DNA of 64,000 nucleotides from NCBI RefSeq assembly GCF_900129125.1, contig NZ_FQVJ01000015.1, positions 1-64,000 on the forward strand. The letters are read 5' to 3'. The notes beneath the pieces were generated by a model. It saw nothing but the letters and a program-made list of their open reading frames with translations. It made no database searches and was not told the origin of the DNA. Source of the DNA: Acidocella aminolytica 101 = DSM 11237. Lineage in GTDB: Bacteria; Pseudomonadota; Alphaproteobacteria; Acetobacterales; Acetobacteraceae. Made by a program: the position numbers and the translations under genes. Shown piece after piece: positions 1 to 8,653 of the stretch; the stretch's first letter is position 1, and every line of letters begins with the position of its first letter.

Positions 1-277
1 TCTTCAGGGCCACCCAGATCGCGTTGATGCTCACCCCAAACGCCTCGGCCCGCTCCCTCAGAAGGGCCTCGGGATGTTCGAGAACATGCGCCGCCAGAGC
101 CGCTTTATCGAGCTTACGCCGGCGCTCCTTGGCAGGTCTCGGCGTCAAATCTTCTCTGCAAAGCCAGCGGTGGATGGTCATGCGGCTGACGTCAAAAATC
201 CGCGCAGCCTCGGTGCACCCTCCACCCTGGCGCACGTAATCAACAACACGCTTACGCAAATCAACGCTGTAGCTCAT
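1..277 (-). CDS. IS630-family transposase, N-terminal part (continues past left edge)
   Basis: Reading leftward from the ATG at 277 gives an open frame to the window edge (92 codons). It begins MSYSVDLRKRVVDYVRQGG and continues with TEAARIFDVSRMTIHRWL, the N-terminal helix-turn-helix seen in IS630/Tc1-type transposases that binds the element ends. A basic linker and a second helical segment (about residues 60-92, ending AIWVALK) follow. The DDE catalytic domain would lie beyond the edge, so intactness cannot be judged. The plus-strand frames over the same bases have no recognisable content and are shadows. Confidence 0.8.
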   Translation of the reverse strand, partial: MSYSVDLRKRVVDYVRQGGGCTEAARIFDVSRMTIHRWLCREDLTPRPAKERRRKLDKAALAAHVLEHPEALLRERAEAFGVSINAIWVALK

Positions 278-341
278 CCGCCGACACCCATTAAAGATGA
301 CAGAGTTTAGCGCGTAACGTTGTTAATGGGAATCACTATAG
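1..341 (-). mobile_element. IS630-family insertion sequence, one end only (cut by window edge)
   Basis: The stretch holds the 5' part of an IS630-type transposase gene, read leftward, plus about 60 bases of element end. The right boundary is placed near the TA dinucleotides at 337-340, because the interrupted LysE-type reading frame to the right stops making sense exactly there and its stop codon is made from these bases. IS630 elements insert at TA, which fits. The other end lies outside the window, so terminal repeats cannot be compared and the exact boundary is uncertain by a few bases. Confidence 0.7.
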
Positions 342-837
342 TAGCGTGAACCACAACATCGTCAATCCCACATGAATCAACGCCAACACAAACGAATCCA
401 CCGTCACATTCGCCTGCGTCGGAATAAATTGTGGTAGAAACGTTACATAAAACACGCCGATTTTCGGATTCAGAAGATTCGTCAGAAAGCCACGCAGGAA
501 GGCCAAAATCCCGGCCTTTCTAACATTAACCTCGCCCCCCATTGGAAAATCATGCTTTAAATTCAGAAGTAATTTCAAGCCCATCCAAAACAGATAAGCG
601 GCGCCAATATATTTCACTACATCATAAGCCAGGGAAGAGGCTTTCAACAACACTCCCAACCGCTGCGCCCCACATTATGCAGCCCAGCCCAATCCCGGTG
701 GCCGTATAAAAAGCCGGGCGTTTCCCACCCGCCGCACAAGCCCGCAATACCATGGCCGTGTCCATGCCTGGCGTCAGGGTCAAAATCCCCGCCGCGGCAA
801 TAAACGCCAAAAGCAAAGGCAAGCTGAAGGAAATCAA
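336..837 (-). pseudogene. LysE/RhtB-family amino-acid exporter, frameshifted and truncated by IS630
   Basis: Two overlapping minus-strand frames encode consecutive parts of one LysE/RhtB membrane protein. The first (837 to about 650) begins MISFSLPLLLAFIAAAGILTLTPGMDTAMVLRA, the typical first segment with the TPGP-like motif, and reaches GIGLGCIMWGAAVG. The second frame then continues LGVLLKASSLAYDVVKYIGAAYLFWMGLKLL. The switch at about 645-655 needs one extra or two missing bases. The protein then ends abruptly at LTMLWFTLL, where the IS630 end supplies a stop; family members run to about 205 residues, so the last membrane segment is lost. The start overlaps the hemJ stop by 4 bases. Two independent lesions make a dead gene likely; the frameshift alone could be a sequencing error. 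Confidence 0.8.
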
Positions 838-1283
838 GGTTTCACAACCACCGCCACAACGATGATAATGAACAAAATCGTCGGTACTTCATTCGCCACA
901 CGGTAGAATTTTTCAGGCCGCGTATTCGCGTCGTTCAAAAAATCCCTGCGCCAGCGCGAGCACGCGCCATGAAACCCAAACATCCCTACCAGCGCGATAA
1001 TTTTAACCCACCACCAAGCGGCATTCCAATTCACCGCTCCGGGCGTAAATACCAGCAATAAACCAAAAATAAACGTGCTGATCATCGCTGGGTTGATAAT
1101 CTGCTTCAGCAAACGCCGTTCCATCACTTTAAATCGTTCAGACTCAGCGGACCCCAAGCTAGCCTGGCAATGATACACATAAAGCCGCGGCAGATAGAAC
1201 ATTCCCGCCATCCAGGCGGTGAAGCTCATGATATGCAGCGCCAGAAACCATTTGAAAAACGGTAAAAGAACCGGAAATGTCAT
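834..1283 (-). CDS. hemJ: Protoporphyrinogen IX oxidase HemJ (CopD/UPF0093 family)
   Basis: A 149-residue, four-helix membrane protein that oxidises protoporphyrinogen IX to protoporphyrin IX, the step before iron insertion. The N-terminal segment has the family-typical pattern LALHIMSFTAWMAGMFYLPRLYVYH, with a conserved His at residue 17, and later RRLLKQIINPAM and the WWWVKI block. Length matches the family. The ATG overlaps the upstream HAD stop by 4 bases, and hemH and hemE lie just beyond, which supports the heme role. No hemG or hemY is visible nearby, so HemJ is probably the only oxidase at this locus. Confidence 0.93.
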   Translation of the reverse strand: MTFPVLLPFFKWFLALHIMSFTAWMAGMFYLPRLYVYHCQASLGSAESERFKVMERRLLKQIINPAMISTFIFGLLLVFTPGAVNWNAAWWWVKIIALVGMFGFHGACSRWRRDFLNDANTRPEKFYRVANEVPTILFIIIVVAVVVKP

Positions 1284-1939
1284 GCCAGGACCCCGAATAT
1301 TTCGTCCAGATTGCGGAACACGGCTTTTGCTCCTTCCTCCAGTAACGCCGCCCCATCGCCATGCGGATCAAACCCATAGCCGGTCATCCCCGCTGCCACG
1401 GCACCGCGCATGCCAAGTCGGCTGTCCTCCAGAACAATGCAGCGTTCAGGTACAATCTTCGCATCCGCCGCAGCTTCCAGAAACACATCCGGCGCCGGTT
1501 TAGCCCTGCCGCCGCGCGCAATCACCCGGGCCGCGGAAATCGCCCTCCCACGCGTAATCTCCAAAAGCCCGGTACGCTCAAACTTCACCGCCATTTCCTC
1601 GTCCGAGGAGTTGGAGGCAATCCGCCACTCAAACCCCAGTGCGGTCACACGTTTCAACATCTCATCCGCGCCCGGAATCAAAACGGATTCCTCGGCCAGC
1701 GCGTTAATCAGCCTTTGCGCCATATCGGCACGCCACTCCGGCCCCAAAGGCCGCCCCAGCCGCGTCTCGATTTTCGGCTGCATATCGCCAATATTCATGC
1801 CCAAAAACTGACGCATCGCCTCTTTGGCATCCATCGTCCAGCCCTGCGCGGTTATTTCCTCCGCCACCACGCGTGAGGCCACGGTCTCGCTGTCGATCAG
1901 CACACCGTCACAATCGAAAATAATGAGATCAGGGGGCAA
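1280..1939 (-). CDS. HAD-family hydrolase, beta-phosphoglucomutase-like phosphatase
   Basis: A 219-residue haloacid-dehalogenase phosphatase of unknown substrate. Motif I is LIIFDCDGVLIDSE at residues 5-18 (nucleophile Asp in DxD). Motif II is the Ser in RIASNSSDEE, motif III the Lys in AKPAPDVFLEAA, and motif IV lies at IVLEDSRLGMRGAVAAGM. The helical cap sits between motifs I and II. The frame is open further upstream, but that part is the antisense of hemH coding sequence in another frame. I place the start at TTG 1939 because GGGAG sits 7 bases before it and the protein then begins at the usual family position. It overlaps hemH by 11 bases and hemJ by 4. Confidence 0.85.
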   Translation of the reverse strand: MPPDLIIFDCDGVLIDSETVASRVVAEEITAQGWTMDAKEAMRQFLGMNIGDMQPKIETRLGRPLGPEWRADMAQRLINALAEESVLIPGADEMLKRVTALGFEWRIASNSSDEEMAVKFERTGLLEITRGRAISAARVIARGGRAKPAPDVFLEAAADAKIVPERCIVLEDSRLGMRGAVAAGMTGYGFDPHGDGAALLEEGAKAVFRNLDEIFGVLA

Positions 1940-2957
1940 TCGTCTTCTCCCAAGGGCAATCCTTATGGGCACCACAAGCCGTCCCGCCCCGGCACAGCCC
2001 GGGCTCAGCCGCGCGGCGCACAATCCCAGCCAATGCGCGAATAAAATCCGGGTCGTCATTGGCAACCCGCGCGCGCGCATAAACCGGCACACCAGCTTCC
2101 TCCGCCACATGGCGGTTTTCAATATCCAGTTCCACCAGCGTCTCGATATGGTCCGAGACAAAGGCAATCGGTACCACCACCACGCCCACCTTGTCCTTGC
2201 CGGCCTGGGTGATCGCGTCAATGGTGCTGGGCTCCAGCCATTTCTGCGGCGTGGCCCGAGACTGGTAGCAAACCTGCCCCTCCACCCCGGTATCGGCCAG
2301 ATGCGCCATCACAGCTTCACAGCTGGCCTCCACCTCGGCCTGATACGGGTCCCCCGCCCTCACAATGCTCTCCGGCAACCCATGGGCCGAGAACAACACC
2401 CGCAGCCTCAGCCCCGGCTGCTGCGCCATCGCATCCTCAATCGCCTCCCGCACCATGGCAGCCGTGGCGGCAATGTAAGCAGGGTCATCATACCAGCAGC
2501 ACAGCGTCGTCACCGGCGCCATCAACCCCACCCACGCCGCCGCTTCCCGCCAATCCGCCAGTGACGACCCGGTCGTGGTGCTGGAAAATTGCGGATAAAG
2601 CGGCAGCAACAACACCCTGTCCGGCGCCCACGCCTTCACCTCCTGCACAGTCTCCCGCGCAAAAGGGTGCCAATAGCGCATAGCGATAAAACACCGGTAT
2701 TCCGCCCCTAGCTGCGCCTCCAGCGCCCGGCCCTGCTTTTCCGTCAGCTCCAGCAACGGGGATTTCCCACCCATGAGCTGATAATTCTCATACGCCGCCT
2801 TCGCGGACGACGCTGCGATCAGCCTCGAAAGCCACACCCTGATAAACCAGGGCGCGCGGATGATCGCCTTGTCGGAAAACAAATTCACCCGAAACGGCTT
2901 AATCGCCTCCGGCCTGTCCGGCCCGCCCAGATTGAACAGGACGACAGCCGTTCTCAT
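1929..2957 (-). CDS. hemH: Ferrochelatase
   Basis: Inserts Fe2+ into protoporphyrin IX, the last step of protoheme synthesis. The 342-residue protein begins AVVLFNLGGPDRPEAIKPFRVNLF, and carries the LLPLYPQFSSTTTGS block (residues 117-132) and the catalytic signature LFSAHGLPESIV with His192. Family length is normal. The C-terminus has three cysteines, C322, C328 and C334. Some bacterial ferrochelatases bind a [2Fe-2S] cluster through such residues, so a cluster is possible here (inference). The ATG overlaps the hemE stop by 4 bases, indicating translational coupling. Confidence 0.95.
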   Translation of the reverse strand: MRTAVVLFNLGGPDRPEAIKPFRVNLFSDKAIIRAPWFIRVWLSRLIAASSAKAAYENYQLMGGKSPLLELTEKQGRALEAQLGAEYRCFIAMRYWHPFARETVQEVKAWAPDRVLLLPLYPQFSSTTTGSSLADWREAAAWVGLMAPVTTLCCWYDDPAYIAATAAMVREAIEDAMAQQPGLRLRVLFSAHGLPESIVRAGDPYQAEVEASCEAVMAHLADTGVEGQVCYQSRATPQKWLEPSTIDAITQAGKDKVGVVVVPIAFVSDHIETLVELDIENRHVAEEAGVPVYARARVANDDPDFIRALAGIVRRAAEPGLCRGGTACGAHKDCPWEKTIAP

Positions 2958-3964
2958 CCGCTTTGCCTCACCAGTTCCACCAACCGCGCAACATGGGCCT
3001 CCGGCACATCCGGCGTAATCCCATGACCTAGATTGAGGATATGGGGATGCCCCCTCACTTCGTCCAGCATCCGCTTCACAGCCTCATCCATGGCTCTCCC
3101 GCCCAGTTTCAGCAGCAACGGGTCCAAATTCCCCTGAAACACCGTCCCCGCAGTGCAGGCGGCGCGCGCTTCAGGCAAACCGGTCACGCTATCCAGCCCC
3201 ACCGCGTCCACACCCGCCTCGCGGGCATATTCACCCAGCATCAGCCCAGCCAGACGCGGAAAACCAATAATTTTCAGCCCCTTGTGCCGTTCCTTCAAGA
3301 TCTCGCAAATCCGCCGGTTTGGCGAGATCACAAACTCCCGGAACTGCGCTGGCGGAAAAATCCCAGCCCAGCTCTCAAACAGCATCACACAATCCGCCCC
3401 AGCTTTCACCTGAGCTGAGAGATATTCAATCGTCGCTTCGGTCAGAACCTTCAAAACCTGCCGGACGAAGTCCGGCTGCTCATAAGCCAGCCGCCGGGTC
3501 CGTGGAAATCCGCCCCCTTGCCCATCCAGCATATAGCAGGCCACCGTTGCCGGTCCCCCCGCAAAGCCAATCAGCGCGGTTTCCTGAGGCAGGGAGCCCC
3601 TCAGCCGGCTCACCGTCTCCATCACCGGCGCGTACACTCCAGCGGCCTGCTCCGGCTTCAGCGTGCCGATATCCTCTAAGGGCGGCATACGCGGCCCCTC
3701 GCCTTCGGCAAACCGGAGTCCCTGCCCCAGCGCCATCGGCAAAATCAAAATGTCCGAGAATAAAATCGCCGCATCAAACCCAAATTTATGTATCGGCTGG
3801 AGCGTCACTTCCTCAGCCAGCACTGGGTTCAGGCAGAGCGAGATAAAATCCCCAGCCTTTGCCCGTGTCGCCCGGTACTCCGGCAAATAACGTCCCGCTT
3901 GGCGCATCAGCCAGATCGGCGGCGGCCAAACTTCCTTTTTTCCCAGAACATCACGGAATTTCAT
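2954..3964 (-). CDS. hemE: Uroporphyrinogen decarboxylase
   Basis: Decarboxylates uroporphyrinogen III to coproporphyrinogen III. The family signature PPIWLMRQAGRYLPEYR lies near the N-terminus, followed by the AAILFSDILILPMALGQGL block and GFAGGPATVACYMLDG. About 336 residues, the usual length. I use the ATG at 3964 (MKFRDVLGKKEV); a GTG two codons upstream (3970) is an alternative, and neither has a strong ribosome-binding site. It is the first gene of the leftward heme operon and borders the probable origin, the same neighbour it has in Caulobacter. Confidence 0.95.
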   Translation of the reverse strand: MKFRDVLGKKEVWPPPIWLMRQAGRYLPEYRATRAKAGDFISLCLNPVLAEEVTLQPIHKFGFDAAILFSDILILPMALGQGLRFAEGEGPRMPPLEDIGTLKPEQAAGVYAPVMETVSRLRGSLPQETALIGFAGGPATVACYMLDGQGGGFPRTRRLAYEQPDFVRQVLKVLTEATIEYLSAQVKAGADCVMLFESWAGIFPPAQFREFVISPNRRICEILKERHKGLKIIGFPRLAGLMLGEYAREAGVDAVGLDSVTGLPEARAACTAGTVFQGNLDPLLLKLGGRAMDEAVKRMLDEVRGHPHILNLGHGITPDVPEAHVARLVELVRQSG

Positions 3965-3970
3965 GTCCAC

Positions 3971-4235
3971 CGCCTAAACCTAATCCTTTCATTTTGAAAG
4001 GTATGGTTGGGGTGATTATACCCTGTGGATAACGGGGGTTAACCCAATACGATCACGAATCCACAAACTTATCCACAGCGCAAAACCAGTGCAAACGCTC
4101 TATTTTTTGTTTGTCCACCATAGTTACCCACAGCTTGCACAGTTTGGCCTTGAGATTCATCCCCCGTACCTGATTTTTTACGCTTTATCCCCATGATCCC
4201 AAAATTGGGGCGCGCCAACCGGAGTTATCCACGCT
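3971..4235. other. oriC: Probable chromosomal replication origin (oriC)
   Basis: A 265-base non-coding gap between the divergently transcribed hemE and ppsR-type genes. It contains two perfect DnaA boxes (TTATCCACA) at 4024-4032 (minus) and 4069-4077 (plus). One-mismatch boxes are TTACCCACA 4124-4132, TTATCCCCA 4185-4193 and TTATCCACG 4225-4233. Weaker matches occur at 4057-4065 and 4111-4119. AT-rich tracts lie at about 4099-4114 and 4171-4188. The gene pair around it is the one that flanks the mapped Caulobacter origin, and parAB/parS lie 8-10 kb away. Genes leave the gap in both directions. No convincing CtrA site (TTAA-N7-TTAA) was seen. Function is inferred from sequence and order. Confidence 0.82.
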
Positions 4236-5099
4236 ATGAACCGGATTATGGACAGTGATAAGCTCGATATACACCTGATATCCGACGCAACTGGGGATAC
4301 TTTGACCGCCTTGGCCCGTGCCGCCGTGGCCCAATTTGATGAGGAACGCGTCTCCTACCACCGCTGGTCCCTGGTCAGGTCCCGCCTGCAGTTGCATCGC
4401 GTCTTGGAAGGTATAGAAGCAGACCCCGGCCCCGTTCTCTGCTCTTTGGTCGATGACGCCCTGCGGCATGAGCTGGATGCCGCCTGTGCCCGCCTCGGCG
4501 TGCCGCTTCTGCATGTGCTGGACCCGCTGCTGGAAATGCTTCAGGCCCAGTTCGGCGCCCCTGCTAAGCACAAGCCCGGCCGCCAATATGTGTTGGACGC
4601 CGATTATTTCCGCCGGATCGACGCCATGCATTTCGTCATTTCCCACGATGATGGCCAGGCCAATCGCGGCATTGGCGATGCGGACGTGGTTCTGGTCGGC
4701 GTCTCCCGCTCTTCCAAAACCCCCACCTGCTTTTATCTGGCCAATCGCGGTATCAAGGCTTTGAACGTGCCCCTGGTTCCCAACACTCCCTTGCCAAAAG
4801 AGCTGGAAACCGCCCCCTGCCCGGTCATCGGCCTCACCATCGACCCGAAATCCCTCATCGACATCCGCCGCCACCGCCTCAAACTCATTGGTTCCAACGA
4901 GTTGTTCGGCCGGACCGACAGTTCAGACTATGTGGATCATGAGGCTGTGGAAAAAGAACTCATCTGGGCGCGGCGCCTTTGTAATGAGCGTGGCTGGCCG
5001 ACCATCGACGTCACCCGCCGCTCCATTGAGGAAACCTCCGCTACAGTCCTCAAGCTCATGGATAACTGGCACGCCAAACAAAACCCGGTCGCCAAGTAG
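4236..5099 (+). CDS. ppsR: Pyruvate,phosphate dikinase / PEP synthase regulatory protein (DUF299)
   Basis: A bifunctional Ser/Thr kinase-phosphorylase family that switches PPDK or PEP synthase off and on. The 287-residue protein begins [25 protein letters not shown], the family N-terminus. It has the P-loop-like [28 protein letters not shown] (about residues 151-178) and [24 protein letters not shown]. The ATG at 4236 follows GGAG by 12 bases; Met5 is an alternative. The weak DnaA box at 4225-4233 lies between that GGAG and the ATG, so origin activity and expression of this gene may interfere. Which enzyme it controls cannot be told here. Confidence 0.88.
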   Translation: MNRIMDSDKLDIHLISDATGDTLTALARAAVAQFDEERVSYHRWSLVRSRLQLHRVLEGIEADPGPVLCSLVDDALRHELDAACARLGVPLLHVLDPLLEMLQAQFGAPAKHKPGRQYVLDADYFRRIDAMHFVISHDDGQANRGIGDADVVLVGVSRSSKTPTCFYLANRGIKALNVPLVPNTPLPKELETAPCPVIGLTIDPKSLIDIRRHRLKLIGSNELFGRTDSSDYVDHEAVEKELIWARRLCNERGWPTIDVTRRSIEETSATVLKLMDNWHAKQNPVAK

Positions 5100-5162
5100 G
5101 CTGGGTTTTCTGTCCGGGAAGGTGGTCTATATAAGCGCCGTCGTTTACCGGAGTGTCTGTTT

Positions 5163-5942
5163 ATGGATCTTGGCCTGAAATCCCGTACCGCCCTCGTCTG
5201 CGCCGCGAGTGCCGGGCTGGGCCGCGCTTGTGCCTTGGCTCTGGCGCAAGAAGGCGTGGATGTCACCATCACCGGCCGCAACGCGGACAGGTTGGAGGCC
5301 ACGGCTCGTGAGCTGCGTACCCTCACCGGCGCCAAAATCTCCATTGCCGCGGGCGACATCACCACGCCAGAAGGCCGCGCCGCCGCTCTGTCCGCCTGCC
5401 CCAGCCCCGATATTCTGGTCAATAATGCCGGCGGCCCCCCGCCCGGTGATTTCCGCGATTTTACGGATCAGGATTGGCAAAACGCCCTGAATGCGAACCT
5501 CCTCACCCCGATCGCGCTCATCAAGGCGGTAATCGACCCGATGATCGGCCGTAAATTCGGCCGCATCGTTAACATTACCTCCGGCTCGGTCAAAGCCCCC
5601 ATCCCGCATCTGGGCCTCTCCAACACTGCCCGCACAGGTCTCACCGGCTTTGTCGCGGGGCTGTCCCGTCAGGTCGCGCGGCATAATGTCACCATCAACA
5701 ACCTCCTCCCCGGCGCGTTTGACACGGACAGGCTGCAAAACCTCTCCCGCGCTGAGGCTGAAAAGTCCGGCCGCAAAATGGAAGATGTTGTCTCTGCCCG
5801 AGCCCTCACCATCCCCACGCACCGCATTGGCCAGCCCGAGGAATTCGGCGCCGCCTGCGCGTTCCTGTGTTCCCAGTTCGCGGGCTATATTGTCGGCCAG
5901 AACATCCTTCTGGATGGCGGGTTCATCAACAGCACCCTCTAA
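5163..5942 (+). CDS. SDR-family oxidoreductase lacking the usual catalytic Tyr-Lys pair
   Basis: A 259-residue short-chain dehydrogenase/reductase fold. The dinucleotide-binding turn is CAASAGLGRACALALAQEG (about residues 13-31), and LVNNAGGPPPGDF holds the structural NNAG. The catalytic Ser lies in NITSGSVK. Where YxxxK is expected the sequence reads HLGLSNTARTGLTGF, with Asn and Arg in place of Tyr and Lys. The C-terminus ends GGFINSTL, as in oxoacyl-ACP-reductase-like proteins. The ATG is 10 bases after GGAG. Substrate and even redox activity are uncertain. Confidence 0.85.
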   Translation: MDLGLKSRTALVCAASAGLGRACALALAQEGVDVTITGRNADRLEATARELRTLTGAKISIAAGDITTPEGRAAALSACPSPDILVNNAGGPPPGDFRDFTDQDWQNALNANLLTPIALIKAVIDPMIGRKFGRIVNITSGSVKAPIPHLGLSNTARTGLTGFVAGLSRQVARHNVTINNLLPGAFDTDRLQNLSRAEAEKSGRKMEDVVSARALTIPTHRIGQPEEFGAACAFLCSQFAGYIVGQNILLDGGFINSTL

Positions 5943-5954
5943 CCACCTCAAAAG

Positions 5955-6035
5955 CCCAAAGTTTTTTGCGCTGTTTTTCTCCCAAAAAGCAGTTTTTTGG
6001 AGCGGTTTAAAAAAAAGCTTTACCAAAAACTTTTA
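5955..6035. repeat. AT-rich intergenic inverted-repeat element
   Basis: Between the SDR gene and leuS, an AT-rich block begins with CCCAAAGTTTTTTGCG and ends with ACCAAAAACTTTT, which are near-perfect inverted copies of each other. A second inner pair (CCCAAAAAGC and GCAGTTTTTTGG) lies between. It may act as a bidirectional terminator for the SDR gene. I have an unverified impression that similar blocks recur between genes of Acetobacteraceae, which would make it a dispersed element. Only one copy is obvious in this window. Confidence 0.4.
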
Positions 6036-6091
6036 ATCCTTGGGTTCCAGCCCTTTGCGCTGCCCTGGCCCAGCGATAAACAGGCGCCACC

Positions 6092-8653
6092 ATGTCAGAA
6101 ACTGAACCCACGCGTTATGATTTTTCCACTGCCGAGCCGCACTGGCAGGCTGAGTGGAATGCACAAGCCTGTTTCAAGGTCGAGGATGTGCCCGCTGGCA
6201 GTCAGCCCAAATATTATGTGCTGGAGATGTTCCCCTACCCGTCGGGGAAAATCCACATGGGCCATGTTCGCAATTACACGCTGGGGGACGTGGTGGCGCG
6301 CTATAAGCGGGCTCAGGGTTTCTCGGTCTTGCACCCCATGGGCTGGGACGCATTCGGCCTTCCGGCTGAAAACGCCGCCCGGGAAAACAAGGCCAACCCC
6401 GCAGATTGGACCTATAAGAATATCGCCAATATGCGCGCCGAGCTGCAGCGCATGGGCTTCTCGTTGGATTGGTCCCGCGAATTCGCCACCTGCGACCCCG
6501 AATATTACGGCCAGCAGCAGAAACTCTTTCTGGATTTTTGGAAAGCTGGGCTGGTGGAGCGCCGCGACGCCTCGGTAAACTGGGACCCGGTGGACATGAC
6601 CGTCCTCGCCAACGAGCAAGTGATCGATGGGCGCGGCTGGCGCTCCGGCGCGCTGGTGGAGAAGAAAAAACTCTCCCAATGGTTCCTGAAAATCACGGGT
6701 TTCGCCGAGGATCTGCTGGACGGGCTGAACAGCCTGGACCGCTGGCCCGAACGCGTGAAGCTGATGCAGGAAAACTGGATCGGCCATTCCCAGGGCGCGG
6801 AAGTGAGTTTCAAGCTGGCCAACAGCGAAGAACAAGTCACCGTCTACACCACCCGCCCGGACACGTTGTTTGGCATGTCCTTCCTGGCCATTGCGGCGGA
6901 GCACCCGTTGGCGAAGCAAGTGGCAGAAACCAACCCGGACGCCGCCGTCTTCATCGCCGAATGCGCCAGCCAGGGTACGTCCGAAGCCGCGATTGAAGCC
7001 GCCGAAAAGCGCGGGTTCAATACTGGTCTGGAGGTCATCAATCCCTTCACCGGCAAATCCCACCCGGTCTGGATCGCCAATTTCGTGTTAATGGAATACG
7101 GCACTGGCGCCATTTTCGGCTGCCCCTGCGGTGATCAGCGCGACCTGGATTTCGCCCGCAAATACAGCCTGCCCGTCCCGGTTGTGGTCTCTCCGGAAAA
7201 AGACACCGCCCCGGAAATCGGCAATAAAGCGTTGGATGGCGAAGGCTTTATCATCAATTCCGGTTTCCTGAACGGCCTGCCCACCAAGGACGCCAAGCCC
7301 CGCGCCATTGAGGAGCTGGAAAAGCGCGGCGTCGGTAAGGCAGTGCAAAATTGGCGCCTGCGTGATTGGGGGATTTCCCGCCAGCGTTATTGGGGCTGCC
7401 CTATCCCGGTGATCCATTGCGAAGCCTGCGGCCCGCAACCCGTGTCCGCAGACCAACTTCCAGTCACGCTCCCCGCGGACGTGACATTCGATAAACCTGG
7501 CAACCCGCTGGACCATCACCCCACCTGGCGTCACGTCAGCTGCCCCGCCTGCGGCCAACCCGCGACGCGCGAGACAGACACCTTCGATACCTTTATCGAT
7601 AGCTCCTGGTATTTCGCCCGCTTCACCGCGCCCCATGCCGAAACCCCCACGAAGCTGGATGCCGCCAATTACTGGTTGCCGGTGGACCAATATGTCGGCG
7701 GTATCGAGCACGCGATTTTGCATCTGCTCTATGCCCGCTTCTTCACCCGCGCCATGCACAAAACCGGCCATGTGGCGGTGGACGAGCCCTTTGCGGGCCT
7801 GTTCACCCAGGGCATGGTCACGCATGAATCTTATAAGGATGAAGCGGGCAACTGGCTTTACCCGGAGGAAATCACCCGCACGTCGGACGGCGCGGTGCTG
7901 AAAGCCACTGGCGCCCCGGTTACGGTGGGTCGCGTTGAGAAAATGTCCAAATCCAAACGCAATACGGTGGACCCCGGTGCCATCGTCAACCGATTCGGCG
8001 CGGACACGGCCCGTTGGTTCGTGCTGTCGGACAACCCGCCCGAGCGCGATGTGGAATGGACGGAAAACGGCGTGCAAGGCTCTTTCCGCTTCCTGCAACG
8101 CCTCGCCCGCGTGGGGGAAGATATCGCCAAATCCGGCCCCTCGCTCGTGGAAACTTACGGTCCCGAAGCTAAAAAACTCCGCCAGCTCGCCCACCGCTCC
8201 ATTGAGGCGGTGACGAATGCGATGGAAAGCTTCGCCTTTAACCTTGCCGTGGCTCGGCTTTATGAGCTGCTGAACGCCGTGGCCACCCCGTCTGAAAGCC
8301 CGGACACGCAGGCCGCCCGGTTTGAGGCGATGGAAATCCTCGTGCGCCTCGCCGCGCCGATGATCCCGCATCTGGCCGAGCATCTATTCGCCAAGTTACG
8401 CCCTGGCACCGGCCTGGCCGCTTTGCAGCCCTGGCCCAAAGCTGACCCAGCGTTGCTGGTGGTGGATGAACTCACCGTCGCCGTTCAGGTTAACGGCAAG
8501 CTGCGCGGCACCATCCTGGTTCCGGCCGACGCGGGGCAGGATATCGCAATCCCGCTTGCCAAGGAGGCCGTGGCAGGCACAATAGGTACGCAGACCATTG
8601 TGAAGCAGATCTATGTACCTGGCAGGATCGTGAATTTTGTCGTTAAACCGTAA
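6092..8653 (+). CDS. leuS: Leucine--tRNA ligase
   Basis: Charges tRNA-Leu; class I aminoacyl-tRNA synthetase of 853 residues. The HIGH motif appears as [15 protein letters not shown] (HMGH at 55-58) and the KMSKS loop as [13 protein letters not shown] (K617-S621). The editing domain shows [22 protein letters not shown], where the Thr-rich motif and the conserved Asp are expected. Two CxxC pairs (CEACGPQ, CPACGQP) suggest a zinc-binding insert. The C-terminal anticodon-binding and tRNA-arm regions are present. It overlaps lptE by 17 bases. Confidence 0.97.
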   Translation: MSETEPTRYDFSTAEPHWQAEWNAQACFKVEDVPAGSQPKYYVLEMFPYPSGKIHMGHVRNYTLGDVVARYKRAQGFSVLHPMGWDAFGLPAENAARENKANPADWTYKNIANMRAELQRMGFSLDWSREFATCDPEYYGQQQKLFLDFWKAGLVERRDASVNWDPVDMTVLANEQVIDGRGWRSGALVEKKKLSQWFLKITGFAEDLLDGLNSLDRWPERVKLMQENWIGHSQGAEVSFKLANSEEQVTVYTTRPDTLFGMSFLAIAAEHPLAKQVAETNPDAAVFIAECASQGTSEAAIEAAEKRGFNTGLEVINPFTGKSHPVWIANFVLMEYGTGAIFGCPCGDQRDLDFARKYSLPVPVVVSPEKDTAPEIGNKALDGEGFIINSGFLNGLPTKDAKPRAIEELEKRGVGKAVQNWRLRDWGISRQRYWGCPIPVIHCEACGPQPVSADQLPVTLPADVTFDKPGNPLDHHPTWRHVSCPACGQPATRETDTFDTFIDSSWYFARFTAPHAETPTKLDAANYWLPVDQYVGGIEHAILHLLYARFFTRAMHKTGHVAVDEPFAGLFTQGMVTHESYKDEAGNWLYPEEITRTSDGAVLKATGAPVTVGRVEKMSKSKRNTVDPGAIVNRFGADTARWFVLSDNPPERDVEWTENGVQGSFRFLQRLARVGEDIAKSGPSLVETYGPEAKKLRQLAHRSIEAVTNAMESFAFNLAVARLYELLNAVATPSESPDTQAARFEAMEILVRLAAPMIPHLAEHLFAKLRPGTGLAALQPWPKADPALLVVDELTVAVQVNGKLRGTILVPADAGQDIAIPLAKEAVAGTIGTQTIVKQIYVPGRIVNFVVKP

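Noticed and set aside
1940-2221. 94-residue N-terminal extension of the HAD hydrolase
   Set aside because: It overlaps hemH in another frame and encodes nothing family-like; TTG 1939 has a good ribosome site.
4040-4050. GTTAACCC near oriC, considered as a CtrA site
   Set aside because: Only one TTAA half is present at the required spacing.
7088-8383. 431-residue open frame antisense to leuS
   Set aside because: Composition and lack of family motifs show that it is a codon-bias shadow of leuS, which is complete on the other strand.
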